The notes under the pieces: model-generated | Database searches by the model: none | Told to the model about the DNA's origin: nothing | The model's input: the letters and a program-made list of their open reading frames with translations, nothing else | Assembly (NCBI GenBank): GCA_937922045.1 | Contig: CAKZXA010000036.1 | Location: forward strand, 1-60,110 | Direction of reading: 5' to 3' | From: an uncultured Acidimicrobiales bacterium | GTDB lineage: Bacteria; Actinomycetota; Acidimicrobiia; Acidimicrobiales; SZUA-35 | Length of the DNA stretch: 60,110 nucleotides | Translations under genes and position numbers: made by a program | Shown: positions 17,451-26,915 of the stretch, piece by piece | Position numbering within the stretch: the first letter of the stretch is position 1 | How the letters are laid out: every line of letters starts with the position of its first letter

Positions 17451-18434
17451 TTACGTACTACCCTTGCGGCGCTTAATCTCCGCTGTTACCGCTGGCACGA
17501 TCTTGTGGAGATCGCCGATCACGGCGTAATCAGCCTTGGCCACCATGTTTGCCTCGGGATCGGTGTTGATCGCCAGGATGCGCTTCGAGGCCATAGCCCC
17601 GACCCAATGCTGGATAGCGCCCGAGATTCCGGTAGCAATATAGATCTCTGGAGCAATGCGGGTTCCCGTCTGACCAACCTGATCGGCGTGGGGACGCCAA
17701 CCGTTGTTGGTCACCGCCCGGGAACAGCCGACTCGACCGCTGAGAAGGTCGGCCAACTCCTCGAGAATGCCAAAACCATCGGCCGAACCAACGCCGCGAC
17801 CCCCCGAAACCACGACCGGCGCCGTCGACAAGGTCACGCCTTGAGACAACACAGCCCGATCCTTGATGATCGTGACCGCGTGACTTCCGTCGAGCTCTGG
17901 TTCGAACTCTTCCACCGTTCCGGCACCGGGCGCTAGTGCATCACTGGCCACGACCGCATGGTGACCAATGGAGACAAGCTTGCGCTCGGCCTCAATGGTT
18001 GAGTCCTCTAAAAGAGACCCGCCCCACTGGAGGCGAGTCATCGACCAGCCTTCGTCGTCGGAGGCATCGACCGACACGCAGTTGGCGACGAAGGGCAAAT
18101 CGGTGCGGGCCGCCAACTGGGCCATCACCTCATTGCCACGATCGGTACCAACGGCCAGTACCGCCGCAGCATCGATCTCGTCGGCAAGCTGCCGTACCGA
18201 CTCAGCCCAGGCGTCCGGGCCGTAGTCGGTCAAGATGTCGTGGGTCACGACGTGAACGGTCTGAGCCCCGAGTTCGGCGGCCTCATCGGTGAGATGGTCT
18301 GCGCCCTCGCCGATCAGGACGGCATGGAGATCATCGCCCATCTGTTCTGCTAGCGAACGGCCAGCGGTCATGGCTTCACGGCTGGCCTCAGCCAGATCGC
18401 CGCGGTCGTGTTCAAGGATCACCAGAAGCGTCAT
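17451..18434 (-). CDS. etfA: Electron transfer flavoprotein, alpha subunit
   Basis: 327 residues, normal for the family. The N-terminal domain (LLVILEHDRGDLAEASREAM) is followed by the FAD-binding C-terminal domain (VVVSGGRGVGSADGF, GQTGTRIAPEIYIATGISGAIQH, AINTDPEANMVAKADYAVIGD). ETF collects electrons from flavin dehydrogenases and passes them to the quinone pool. It overlaps etfB by 4 bp (ATGA). The dimethylglycine-dehydrogenase-like gene lies upstream on the same strand, so this ETF is probably its partner. Confidence 0.95.
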   Translation of the reverse strand: MTLLVILEHDRGDLAEASREAMTAGRSLAEQMGDDLHAVLIGEGADHLTDEAAELGAQTVHVVTHDILTDYGPDAWAESVRQLADEIDAAAVLAVGTDRGNEVMAQLAARTDLPFVANCVSVDASDDEGWSMTRLQWGGSLLEDSTIEAERKLVSIGHHAVVASDALAPGAGTVEEFEPELDGSHAVTIIKDRAVLSQGVTLSTAPVVVSGGRGVGSADGFGILEELADLLSGRVGCSRAVTNNGWRPHADQVGQTGTRIAPEIYIATGISGAIQHWVGAMASKRILAINTDPEANMVAKADYAVIGDLHKIVPAVTAEIKRRKGST

Positions 18435-19198
18435 TGGAGAACTCCGATCTCTTCAAGTAGATCGACGATGGCCGGAGCAGCCTCTTCGGAGTCGCCGAGC
18501 ATGACGGTCTCTTTCACGGTCTCAGCTGGCCTATGGAGTCGCACCATGACCTGCCCGCCGTTCTCGGCATCAATCGGCTGCGACACCATCTCGGCCTTCT
18601 TGGAGGCGAGACGTCCTTTCATCGTTGGATAACGAGGCAGGTTGATGCCCTCCTTCACCCCGAGAACCGCAGGTCGCGGCAGTTCGTAGACCTCAAAGCC
18701 GGCATCGACGGCTCGTCGAGCCACGATGTGATCGTCTTCGACGTCGATGCCCTTGATCCCGTTCACGATCGGACGCCCGAGGGCATGAGCCACGCGAACA
18801 CCGACCTGGAAACCACCCGAATCCGCCGACTCGTTGCCGAACAGAATCAGATCGAAGCCACCGCCATCGGCTTCCAGCCCGCCCACCGTCTCGGTGATGA
18901 TCGCGGCCGTTCGCTGGGGATCCAGCGCCAGACCATCGGTCGGGACAAGCACGAGATTGTGACAACCCACCGACGCCGCATAGCGAAGCTGCTCCTCGGC
19001 CTCAGCCGGGCCGACGGTGAGGACCGTCACCTCTCCCCCCATGCGCTCGGTGATCTGGACCGCTTCCTCCACCGCGCACTCCTCATGGGGGCTCGTGGTG
19101 AAGCCGAGGTGGGCGGTTTCCACCGCTTGGCCATCGGTGGTCACGTTGATCTTGGCGCCCGGAGCAGGCACCCGTTTCACACAGACAAGAATTCGCAT
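18431..19198 (-). CDS. etfB: Electron transfer flavoprotein, beta subunit
   Basis: 255 residues from the ATG at 19198 (MRILVCVKRVPAPGAKIN), the canonical ETF-beta beginning; longer readings upstream add unrelated sequence. AMP-site features are present (TVGPAEAEEQLRYAASVGCHNLVLV, FGNESADSGGFQVG). The signature region LPRPAVLGVKEGINLPRYPTMKG is intact. It forms a heterodimer with EtfA. The gene starts 80 bp after the flavoprotein dehydrogenase stop on the same strand, which supports one operon. Confidence 0.95.
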   Translation of the reverse strand: MRILVCVKRVPAPGAKINVTTDGQAVETAHLGFTTSPHEECAVEEAVQITERMGGEVTVLTVGPAEAEEQLRYAASVGCHNLVLVPTDGLALDPQRTAAIITETVGGLEADGGGFDLILFGNESADSGGFQVGVRVAHALGRPIVNGIKGIDVEDDHIVARRAVDAGFEVYELPRPAVLGVKEGINLPRYPTMKGRLASKKAEMVSQPIDAENGGQVMVRLHRPAETVKETVMLGDSEEAAPAIVDLLEEIGVLQ

Positions 19199-19278
19199 CT
19201 GTTGCTCACATCTCCTTACAGCGGTGCGGGGCTTGAACAAAGGCCAACGTCGGGTTCGGCACTATCCGAGACGACACG

Positions 19279-21810
19279 TTAGGCCTTGAGGCGACGGTCG
19301 TCAGAGTCGAAGACCGCCCCTTCGACGGCACCAACCTTGATCGGAAACAGCTCATTCATATACATCACCGAAAGCTCGGTACCGATGACGGCAAGCTCGG
19401 TTGGCACATACCCCATCAGCAGGTGCTTGCCGACCGAAGGTCCAGGCGACGCGGTAGTAACTCGTGAGCCACGGCCATGGGAGTCGACGATGCGCTCACC
19501 AGCGGTGGTCAGGATCGGCTCGTTCCCGCCCTGCATGTACCGTTTGCGGCCCTGCGAGTCGGTGTTGTCCTCCACCGTGAAGGTGCACATCTTGGCGATG
19601 GGATCACCGGCTTCGCGGGCGGCCAGGTAGGCCTCCTTGCCGATGAAATCAGCAGCCTTTACCTTCGGTCGAGCCAGCCCAGCCTCGAGCGGGTTGTACT
19701 CCGATTCGAGCTCGGCGCCCATCAGACGATAGCCCTTCTCGACCCGGCCAGATGAGCCGTAGACGCCACCACCGGTGGGTCGGATGCCGTGACTCTCGCC
19801 CGCCTCGAACAATGCGTCCCACAGTTTGGGACCGTTTTCCCAGGCGGTGTAGATCTCCCAACCACTATCCCCCACATAGGAGATGCGGAAGATATGGCAT
19901 GGGATGCCAGCAACGTCGATCTCACGGATGGAGCCGTAGGGCGAACCTTCTTGGCTGAGGTCGTGACTCGTAAGCTGACCCAGCACGGCCGCAGCCTTGG
20001 GGCCCCAGAGGCCGAGCGTCGTGATGCCCATCGTCACATTCTGGAAGGCGACGGACCCGTCGGTGGGCATGTGCTTGCGGACCCAGAACTCGTCGCGGCC
20101 ACCGTCGAAGACGCCGGTTACGACCCGGATCTCCTCCTCGCCCATGCGCATCATGGTGAGATCGGAGTGGAAGCCGCCGTCGGCGGTGAGCCATGGGGTG
20201 TAGGTGGAGGTGCCGATGGCCTTGCCCACCTTGTTGACGGCCAAACGCTCGGCGAACTCCACGGCACCAGGGCCGGTGAGTGAATAGACCTGGAAGGCGC
20301 TCAGGTCGACAACGCCACAGTTTTCACGCAGGTTGAGGTGCTCACCATGGGTGATAGGGCTCCACCAACGGTTGTCCCATTCGACCTCACGCTCGGAGAG
20401 GCCGTAGCGCTCGACCAGATCGTTGTTGGCGTTGTACCACTGGGGTCGTTCCCAACTACGCGCTTGGAAGAACTCGGCTGCTAGAGATTGCTGGCGACTG
20501 AAGTAGGGGCTGGTGGTCAGGTTGCGCTGACCACCCCACTGCTCGGAGGGGTGCACGATGCCGTAGGTTTTGATGAACGACTCGTCGGCCCGGCTCCAGA
20601 TGTGCTCGTCCGACTTCTCCTCGTCGTAGAAGCGAGCGATGTCGGCCCCGTGAGCGTCGATCACGCGGGGGTAGCCGTAGGTCATCCACTCGGCGACGAC
20701 CTGGCCCATTCCGGGGCCTTCCTTGACCCAGACAGCAGCGGCCGACCAAAGGTTTTCGACGTCAGGCATCTCGCCCAGGCAGGGCATGCCGTCGGGGGTC
20801 AGCGAAAGCAGGCCGTTGATGGCGTACTTGATCTCGGCGTCACCGAGCATGTCCATCAGCTCGATGGCTTGTTCCATCTGCTCATCAAAATCGTCGGGGG
20901 TGAAGGGCATCTCGGTCGGAGAAAGCGCGGCTTCCTCATTCGACGGGATCTCGTCGGGATGGTGCAGGATGGCGCGGTGACCATAGGAGCCCACCTCCAT
21001 CGAGCCCGACGACTGGCGCTCATAGCAAAAAGTGTCCATGTCGCGAACGATCGGGTAGCCGATCTCGTTGTTGGTCTCGGCCAGCACGTCGATCGGGCCG
21101 ACGTCGGCCATCTGGTGAACGGTGGGCACGAGCGGGATGTAGGTGTCGGCCATATTGGCGATGCGGTTTGACCAGACACCGCAGGCGATCACCACGTGCT
21201 CGGCCTCGATGCGACCCTTGTCGGTTACGACGGCGGTGATGCGGCGACGGCCGTTTACGGCCACGTCGCCGTCTTCGGTTTCGAGGTCGAGGACTTCGGT
21301 GTTGGCGAAGACCTCGAGGGCGTTCTTGTCGAGCGCCTTCTTACGCATCACGGTGCCGGTTTCAAGCGAGTCGACGACCGACACGGTTGGACAGTAGAAG
21401 CCACCTTTGATGATGTCTTCGTTGACGAAGGGCACGAGTTCCTTGACCTCGGCCGGGGTGAGCATGTGGGCTTCGATGCCCCATGCCTTGGCCGAAGTCA
21501 TGCGACGAGCGAGCTCGTTCATGCGCTCTTCGGTACGAGCCACCTCGATACCACCGGAGTCGACGCTGAGGTCGAGATCGCGGTACTGGTTGGCGCTTTG
21601 CTCGCCGAGCAGGGCCATCTCCTTGTTGTGATCAACCGGGAAGATAAAGTTCGAGGCGTGGCCCGTTGACCCTCCTGGATTCGGCAATGGACCCTTCTCG
21701 ATCAGAACCATGTCGGTCCAGCCAAGTTCGGCCAGGTGCCCTACAACGCAGTTACCGACGATGCCGGCACCGATAACAACGACCTTGGCGCTGCTCGGGA
21801 AGTCGCTCAT
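19279..21810 (-). CDS. Dimethylglycine/sarcosine dehydrogenase-like FAD-GcvT oxidoreductase
   Basis: 843 residues from the ATG at 21810. An N-terminal DAO domain holds the Rossmann motif VVVIGAGIVGN and GGSTGHASNF, where His51 aligns with the flavin-linked His of dimethylglycine dehydrogenase. An FAO_M linker follows, then GcvT domains (about 430-830; NCGVVDLSAFQVYSLTGPGA, GDSGWEIYTAWEN, GSSGRVEKGYRL). Such enzymes oxidise an N-methyl group, give methylene-THF in the GcvT part and reduce ETF. etfBA directly downstream and C1 genes nearby fit this. Dimethylglycine is the likeliest substrate, but sarcosine or another N-methyl amine cannot be excluded. A GntR gene is divergent. Confidence 0.85.
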   Translation of the reverse strand: MSDFPSSAKVVVIGAGIVGNCVVGHLAELGWTDMVLIEKGPLPNPGGSTGHASNFIFPVDHNKEMALLGEQSANQYRDLDLSVDSGGIEVARTEERMNELARRMTSAKAWGIEAHMLTPAEVKELVPFVNEDIIKGGFYCPTVSVVDSLETGTVMRKKALDKNALEVFANTEVLDLETEDGDVAVNGRRRITAVVTDKGRIEAEHVVIACGVWSNRIANMADTYIPLVPTVHQMADVGPIDVLAETNNEIGYPIVRDMDTFCYERQSSGSMEVGSYGHRAILHHPDEIPSNEEAALSPTEMPFTPDDFDEQMEQAIELMDMLGDAEIKYAINGLLSLTPDGMPCLGEMPDVENLWSAAAVWVKEGPGMGQVVAEWMTYGYPRVIDAHGADIARFYDEEKSDEHIWSRADESFIKTYGIVHPSEQWGGQRNLTTSPYFSRQQSLAAEFFQARSWERPQWYNANNDLVERYGLSEREVEWDNRWWSPITHGEHLNLRENCGVVDLSAFQVYSLTGPGAVEFAERLAVNKVGKAIGTSTYTPWLTADGGFHSDLTMMRMGEEEIRVVTGVFDGGRDEFWVRKHMPTDGSVAFQNVTMGITTLGLWGPKAAAVLGQLTSHDLSQEGSPYGSIREIDVAGIPCHIFRISYVGDSGWEIYTAWENGPKLWDALFEAGESHGIRPTGGGVYGSSGRVEKGYRLMGAELESEYNPLEAGLARPKVKAADFIGKEAYLAAREAGDPIAKMCTFTVEDNTDSQGRKRYMQGGNEPILTTAGERIVDSHGRGSRVTTASPGPSVGKHLLMGYVPTELAVIGTELSVMYMNELFPIKVGAVEGAVFDSDDRRLKA

Positions 21811-21897
21811 ATGCCTTCGTTCCTTCTCTCGGGGTCTTCGACCGTTCTCGCCTGGCTCTTCGACTGTTCTTTGGCTGTTCTTCGATTTGTGGTCAGG

Positions 21898-21909
21898 CTG
21901 ATATATCAG
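21898..21909. promoter_or_regulatory. 12-bp palindrome in the divergent GntR / dehydrogenase promoter region
   Basis: CTGATATATCAG is a perfect palindrome 13 bp before the likely beginning of the GntR reading frame and 88 bp before the dehydrogenase ATG. FCD-type GntR proteins bind short AT-centred palindromes, so it is a good candidate for autoregulation and control of the dehydrogenase-etf operon. Confidence 0.6.
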
Positions 21910-21960
21910 TAGGATATCGTTATTACTGTTGCGGAGCAAGCCTATCAATCGATCAAAAAA

Positions 21961-22572
21961 ATGATCGTCCGACTCGAGGTCGCCCCGGGCTCGGTTCTGA
22001 ATGAAGCCGACCTGATCGACGAGCTGGGGTTCGGGCGTACCCCAATCCGCGAGGCGCTGCAGCGACTCCGTCGCGATGAGCTTGTCACGATTCTTCCCCG
22101 CCGGGGCGTCTTCGTCACCTCGCTCGACATCGACGACCTGCCCATGCTGTTCAACTCGCGTGCGGTCATCGAACCCCACCTCGCCGAGCTTGCTGCACTT
22201 CGCGGCGACGACGAGCATTGGGCGGAGATCGAACGAGTGCTAGGCGAGGTCGAGGACCCAACCATGGCCGCCGACACCGAAGCCATGGTCGATGCCGATA
22301 GCCGCTGCCACGAGATCGTGTGGGACGCGGCAGGCAATCGCTTTCTTACCGGCACTGCGGCCATGCTCTACGCCCAAAGCAATCGCCTTTGGCATCTGTA
22401 CTTGGGCGAGATCACCGACATGGGCCCGGCGGTTGCCGAACACCGCAAGATCCTGAAGGCGCTTCGCCGTGGCGATGGAGCCAAGGCTGCCTCACTGACC
22501 GAAGAGCACATTCGCACCTTTGAACAGGAAATTCGCGAACGCATGCAAGCTCGGCTTGAACCACAGCTCTAG
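21961..22572 (+). CDS. GntR-family regulator with FCD effector domain
   Basis: At least 203 residues. A winged helix (LNEADLIDELGFGRTPIREALQRLRRDELV..RRGVFV) precedes an all-helical FCD domain with Asp/His metal-type positions (DADSRCHEIVWDAA, AEHRKILKAL). The ATG at 21961 cuts into the first helix of the DNA-binding domain. The frame is open upstream to 21913 and encodes the missing part (TVAEQAYQSIKK), but has no ATG, GTG or TTG there. AGGA at 21911-21914 lies 7 nt before an ATT at 21922, so an ATT start (216 residues) is plausible. It is divergent from the dimethylglycine-dehydrogenase-like gene and probably controls it. Confidence 0.88.
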   Translation: MIVRLEVAPGSVLNEADLIDELGFGRTPIREALQRLRRDELVTILPRRGVFVTSLDIDDLPMLFNSRAVIEPHLAELAALRGDDEHWAEIERVLGEVEDPTMAADTEAMVDADSRCHEIVWDAAGNRFLTGTAAMLYAQSNRLWHLYLGEITDMGPAVAEHRKILKALRRGDGAKAASLTEEHIRTFEQEIRERMQARLEPQL

Positions 22573-22637
22573 GTCCAGTTGGCGATCTTCCAGCGCTCGA
22601 CATCAAACGCAAATCACCCCTAGACCGGCAAGCCACG

Positions 22638-22672
22638 ATTCTGTATGATGGAATCGTTCTGCATGGTGGAAC
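22638..22672 (+). promoter_or_regulatory. Tandem dyad operators upstream of fhs
   Basis: ATTCTGTATGATGGAAT (22638-22654) and GTTCTGCATGGTGGAAC (22656-22672) are two 17-bp dyads of the form NTTCY-N7-GGWAY, starting 18 bp apart. Each half-site swaps compensating outer bases (A..T versus G..C). The same pair with the same 18-bp phase precedes the corrinoid operon at 28156. They lie 116-150 bp before the fhs start. Confidence 0.7.
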
Positions 22673-22787
22673 GCAGCGACTAGCGCCAAAATCCACTGTG
22701 AGTGAATATCTTTTCCTAATGGTAAACCTCAGCTACTGTTGCATTGGCCGTCGATGACGCGACAGAACCCGAGAGACCGGAGTACTT

Positions 22788-24485
22788 GTGCCTTTTCCAT
22801 CTGACCTTGAGATTGCCAAAGCTGCCAACCTCAAACCGCTTGTCGATATCGCTCAAGGGTCGGGTATTCCGACCGAGCTCCTCGAGCCCTACGGCAGCGG
22901 TGCGGCAAAGATAAAACTTGAGGCCATCGACGCAATGTCCGATCGCCCCAAAGCAAAATACGTCGTGGTCTCTGCCATCACCCCTACCCCTCTGGGTGAA
23001 GGCAAGACCACGACTACTGTCGGGCTTGGGCAGGCCTTCCAACACATCGGCTCGTCGGCCACCATCGCCATCCGTCAGCCCTCGATGGGCCCGACCTTTG
23101 GTATCAAGGGTGGAGCCGCAGGCGGTGGCTACTCCCAGGTCGTACCGATGGAGCTGTTCAACCTCCACCTCACCGGCGATATGCACGCCGTGACCGCAGC
23201 CCACAACCTCTGCTCAGCAATGCTCGATGCCCATCTCTATCACGGCAATGCTGCCGCCTTCGATACGCACAACATCACCTGGCGCCGCGTTCTCGACGTG
23301 AACGATCGCGCCTTGCGCAAAGCGGTGATCGGCCTCGGCGGCCGCCTCGATGGCGTTCCCCGAGAGACCGGCTTCGACATCACCGCCGCCTCAGAGGTTA
23401 TGGCCGCTTTGGCTCTGGCCACCTCGCTTCAAGACCTGCGAGTGCGCATGGGACGAATCGTGCTCGGCTACTCCAAGGAGGGCACGCCAATCTCAGCCGA
23501 AGAGATCGGCGCCGCCGGAGCGATGACTGTCATTCTGATGGAAGCCATCAAGCCCAACCTGATGCAGACGCTGGAAAACACACCAGCCCTCGTTCACACC
23601 GGACCCTTCGGCAACATCGCGACCGGCAACTCTTCTATCGTTGCCGACCAAATCGGTATCCACATGAACGAGTTCCTCCTCACCGAGGCTGGGTTCGGGG
23701 CCGACATGGGCGCCGAGCGATTCTTCAACATCAAGTGTCGTTACTCAGGCATCGCTCCCGACGCCGCCGTTCTGGTCGCCACGGTCCGCGGCTTGAAGGC
23801 TCACTCCGGCAACCACAAGATCGTTGCCGGCAAACCGCTACCTGAAGACCTGCTCAAGGAGAACCCCGACGAGGTTCATCAGGGCGGCGACAATCTGCGC
23901 AAGCAGCTAGCCAACATGCAGGCCCACGGCGTGACCCCCGTCGTCGCCATCAACATCTTCCCCGGCGATCACGACGGCGACATCAAGGCCATCCGTGAGA
24001 TCGCTGAGGAGTACGGATCTCGAGCCGCCCTCTCCACCCACTTCTCCGACGGTGGCCGCGGCGCGGCAACGTTGGCGGAGGCCGTCAAGGAAGCAGCCGA
24101 GGAGCCATCGGAATTCAAGGTTCTCTACCCCGATGAAATGCCGTTGCGAGACAAGATCAATGCGGTGGCCACGAAGGTCTACGGCGCCGATGGCGTCGAG
24201 TACTCGGCCGCAGCCAACAAGCAGCTCGACACCTACGAAAATGCTGGCTTTGGCCACCTCCCGGTCTGCATCGCCAAAACCCACCTGTCGATCTCCTCGG
24301 ATCCCAAGCTCAAGGGCGCACCAACGGGCTGGACGCTACCGGTGCGCGAAGTTCGAGCCTCGGTTGGCGCTGGTTTCATCTACCCGATCTGCGGGGATAT
24401 GCGCACCATGCCTGGCCTGGGCAAAACCCCAGCAGCCCACAACATTGACATCGATGAAAACGGCGAAATTGTCGGTCTCAGCTAG
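22788..24485 (+). CDS. fhs: Formate-tetrahydrofolate ligase
   Basis: 565 residues from a GTG start, the family's usual length. It interconverts formate plus THF plus ATP with 10-formyl-THF. The P-loop TPTPLGEGKTTTT is at about 65-77. RQPSMGPTFGIKGGAAGGGYSQ, DMHAVTAAHNL and GFGADMGAERFFNIKCR are signature regions. In this setting it probably runs in reverse, releasing formate (and ATP) for the formate dehydrogenase at 3.0-7.6 kb. metF follows after 41 bp on the same strand, so the two likely form an operon driven from the dyad-controlled promoter. Confidence 0.96.
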   Translation: MPFPSDLEIAKAANLKPLVDIAQGSGIPTELLEPYGSGAAKIKLEAIDAMSDRPKAKYVVVSAITPTPLGEGKTTTTVGLGQAFQHIGSSATIAIRQPSMGPTFGIKGGAAGGGYSQVVPMELFNLHLTGDMHAVTAAHNLCSAMLDAHLYHGNAAAFDTHNITWRRVLDVNDRALRKAVIGLGGRLDGVPRETGFDITAASEVMAALALATSLQDLRVRMGRIVLGYSKEGTPISAEEIGAAGAMTVILMEAIKPNLMQTLENTPALVHTGPFGNIATGNSSIVADQIGIHMNEFLLTEAGFGADMGAERFFNIKCRYSGIAPDAAVLVATVRGLKAHSGNHKIVAGKPLPEDLLKENPDEVHQGGDNLRKQLANMQAHGVTPVVAINIFPGDHDGDIKAIREIAEEYGSRAALSTHFSDGGRGAATLAEAVKEAAEEPSEFKVLYPDEMPLRDKINAVATKVYGADGVEYSAAANKQLDTYENAGFGHLPVCIAKTHLSISSDPKLKGAPTGWTLPVREVRASVGAGFIYPICGDMRTMPGLGKTPAAHNIDIDENGEIVGLS

Positions 24486-24526
24486 CAGCGCTCGCTAGCC
24501 GATAGGAAGGGCGAAAGGTAGATCCT

Positions 24527-25390
24527 ATGTTCTCCAAGAAAAGCGAAGAAGTAGAAACAGCACAGCAAGCCCAGTATCGCCAGAAGCTCATTCGCGAGAT
24601 GATCTTTGAGATCATTCCGCTCAAGAGCGTCGACGCTGCTATCGCAGCCCTTCCCGAAGGGTCGCAGGTTTCGGTGACGTGCTCGCCGGCCAAGGGCATC
24701 CAGACCACGATGGACTTGACCGATCGCGTCCGGGCCGCCGGCCATGTAGCAATACCGCACATCGCGGCTCGCATGGTCGAAGGACCAGAGCACGCCAGCG
24801 CCATTGCTGGCTGGCTTCGGAACGAGCAGATCGGGCGACTGTTTCTTGTCGGTGGTGATGCAGAACCACCCGCTCACTACAACAATGCCACCGACTTTCT
24901 ACGCGACCTGATCGAGGCCGATCCCCAACTCCACACGGTCGGCATCACCGCCTACCCGGATGGGCATGCCGCCATTCCAGATCAGGCTCTACACGAAGCC
25001 CTTCACGCCAAGCAGACGCTACTCACCGAGGCTGGTATCGATGGGCATGCCAGCACCCAGATGTGCTTCGATCCCGACAAGATCATTGCCTGGCTTGAGA
25101 CTGAGCGCAGCCGTGGATTCACCCTGCCGCTCCATCTCGGCTTGTCCGGTGTTCTGGATCGGACCAAGCTGATGACCATGGGTGCACGCCTCGGCATTGG
25201 GACATCGCTGAGCTACCTGAAGAAGAACCGCAAGGCCATTTCGAAGCTGTTAACCCAGTCTGACTACGACCCCAACACGCTGCTGATGCCGATGTCGCCT
25301 CACCTTGACCGGCTCGACATTCGTGGCCTCCATTGCTTCACCTTCAACCAGGTGGCGGCGACCGACGCCTGGCGGCTCGACGCCTCCTAG
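24527..25390 (+). CDS. metF: Methylenetetrahydrofolate reductase
   Basis: 287 residues with the MTHFR TIM-barrel pattern: FEIIPLKS near the N-terminus, HIAARMVEG, LFLVGGDAEPP and the later STQMCFDPDKIIAWLE. It interconverts 5-methyl-THF and 5,10-methylene-THF. Next to a methyl-THF-forming corrinoid system it probably oxidises methyl-THF. The family is divergent from E. coli MetF and resembles MTHFRs that accompany methyltransferase clusters. AGGAAGGGCGAAAGG precedes the ATG. A 15-bp stem-loop follows the stop. Confidence 0.9.
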   Translation: MFSKKSEEVETAQQAQYRQKLIREMIFEIIPLKSVDAAIAALPEGSQVSVTCSPAKGIQTTMDLTDRVRAAGHVAIPHIAARMVEGPEHASAIAGWLRNEQIGRLFLVGGDAEPPAHYNNATDFLRDLIEADPQLHTVGITAYPDGHAAIPDQALHEALHAKQTLLTEAGIDGHASTQMCFDPDKIIAWLETERSRGFTLPLHLGLSGVLDRTKLMTMGARLGIGTSLSYLKKNRKAISKLLTQSDYDPNTLLMPMSPHLDRLDIRGLHCFTFNQVAATDAWRLDAS

Positions 25391-25415
25391 ACCAAACCCT
25401 TAAACCTGTGTTGAC

Positions 25416-25449
25416 CGGCGACGCCGGCCCGTTTGGGTCGGCGTCGTCG
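25416..25449 (+). terminator. Stem-loop after metF
   Basis: A 15-bp stem with two G-T pairs (core GACGCCGGCCC / GGGTCGGCGTC) and a GTTT loop, 26 bp after the metF stop. No U-tract follows. It is a good candidate for the end of the fhs-metF operon. Confidence 0.7.
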
Positions 25450-25587
25450 CTGTTCATTGCGGTGATACCGGTCATCGAGGTCGCACGATGACGCGAGCCT
25501 TGTCATCTTTTGTAGCGACGATTGTCACGACCAGGTGGGCCCGACGAGGGCCGATGTCTTCTACGCTCGTCGGATGATTGCCGAATC

Positions 25588-26913
25588 ATGGGCGCAGAAG
25601 GCGTGAGCGATACAGGTTCAGCCGGCGTTAACCAAGGGCCGGGGCCGCTGCGGTCGGCCTCGAGCACGGCGGCCGCGACCTGGGCTCTCTTCGCTGGCAT
25701 TTTGCTCCTCATGCTGGGCAATGGCCTACAGGGAACCCTCGTCGGACTGCGCTCCGAGTCGGCCGGCTTTTCCACCCAGGCCATCGGGGTCGTCATGACC
25801 TGCTACTTCGCAGGCTTCCTGGCCGGGTCGCGGATCGTGTCCAAGGCATTGAGCAATGTCGGCCATATCCGGGTGTTTGCCGCCCTCGCCTCGGTCGCGT
25901 CATCCGCCACCCTGATCTATCTCCTAAACGTCAACCCGCTGACCTGGGGAGCCATGAGGTTCACCACTGGCCTGTGCATGGCAGGACTCTACGTGGTTGC
26001 CGAATCATGGCTCAACGACCTGGCCACCAACGCCAACCGCGGCCGACTGCTCAGTGTTTACATGGTCATAACCATGGGTGGCGTCGCCCTCGGCAGCTTC
26101 ATGCTCAATCTGACCGATCCCTTCGGGTTTGAGCTGTTTGTTGTGGCCTCGGTACTGATCTCGCTGGCCCTCGTTCCCGTCTCGCTCTCAGCCGCCAGTG
26201 CACCACCGGCTCGCGTGCCGGTACCGATGTCGATCCGCCAACTCGCCGGGCTTGTACCCACGGGCATCGCCGTCTCCCTGCTCGTTGGCATGTCGCATGG
26301 CGCTCTGATGGGCATGGGTGCGGCCTACGCCAGCCGGGCCGGACTCGGAGCCGGACAGGTCTCACTCTTCCTCGGTGCTCCGATGCTGGGCAGCATCGTT
26401 CTCCAACTTCCGATAGGCACCTTGTCGGACAAGGTTCCACGCCGGGGTGTGCTCTTCGCTGTTTCGGCCGGGGCGTCGATCTGCGCCGCCGTCGTCTCTG
26501 GGTTTGAGCCAGGGGGCCTTGCGAGCTTTGGGATGATGTTCCTCCTCGGTGGTTTGAGCTTCCCGCTCTACTCGCTCGGGATTGCCTACACCAATGACTG
26601 GATCGACCCGTCCCAGATCCTCGCCGCCAGCTCCGCCCTCGTCGGGACCAACGGTGTCGGCGCGGTAATCGGGCCTGTCTTGGCCGCCACGATGATGTCT
26701 TACGGCGGTATCCACATGTACTTCATTGTGCTGGCCATCACCCACGGGGCAATCGCGGTCTATCTCGCCTTCCGCATCGTTACCCGAGATGGCGTCGCCC
26801 TCATCGACCAGCGTCGCTTTGTCGTCTTCCCGGCGCGAGCCTCAGCGGTCGCCGTCAATCTCTTTGCCCGCCGAAAAGAGGTCAGCCCCAAGGAGCATCG
26901 TCGTAGGCGGTGA
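25588..26913 (+). CDS. MFS transporter, YcaD-like
   Basis: About 441 residues with 12 predicted membrane helices. LGNGLQGTLVGLRSESAGFS, GLYVVAESWLNDLATNANRGR and PLYSLGIAYTNDWID match the YcaD-type branch of the major facilitator superfamily. The substrate is unknown. Being between the C1 genes, it could import or export an amine or C1 metabolite, but that is guesswork. The ATG at 25588 lacks a clear Shine-Dalgarno; GTG at 25603 is an alternative. Its stop is 2 bp from the stop of the convergent mscS gene. Confidence 0.82.
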   Translation: MGAEGVSDTGSAGVNQGPGPLRSASSTAAATWALFAGILLLMLGNGLQGTLVGLRSESAGFSTQAIGVVMTCYFAGFLAGSRIVSKALSNVGHIRVFAALASVASSATLIYLLNVNPLTWGAMRFTTGLCMAGLYVVAESWLNDLATNANRGRLLSVYMVITMGGVALGSFMLNLTDPFGFELFVVASVLISLALVPVSLSAASAPPARVPVPMSIRQLAGLVPTGIAVSLLVGMSHGALMGMGAAYASRAGLGAGQVSLFLGAPMLGSIVLQLPIGTLSDKVPRRGVLFAVSAGASICAAVVSGFEPGGLASFGMMFLLGGLSFPLYSLGIAYTNDWIDPSQILAASSALVGTNGVGAVIGPVLAATMMSYGGIHMYFIVLAITHGAIAVYLAFRIVTRDGVALIDQRRFVVFPARASAVAVNLFARRKEVSPKEHRRRR

Positions 26914-26915
26914 GA

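Noticed and set aside
20488-21171. A 227-codon plus-strand frame inside the dimethylglycine-dehydrogenase-like gene
   Set aside because: It is a shadow of the conserved flavoprotein on the other strand.
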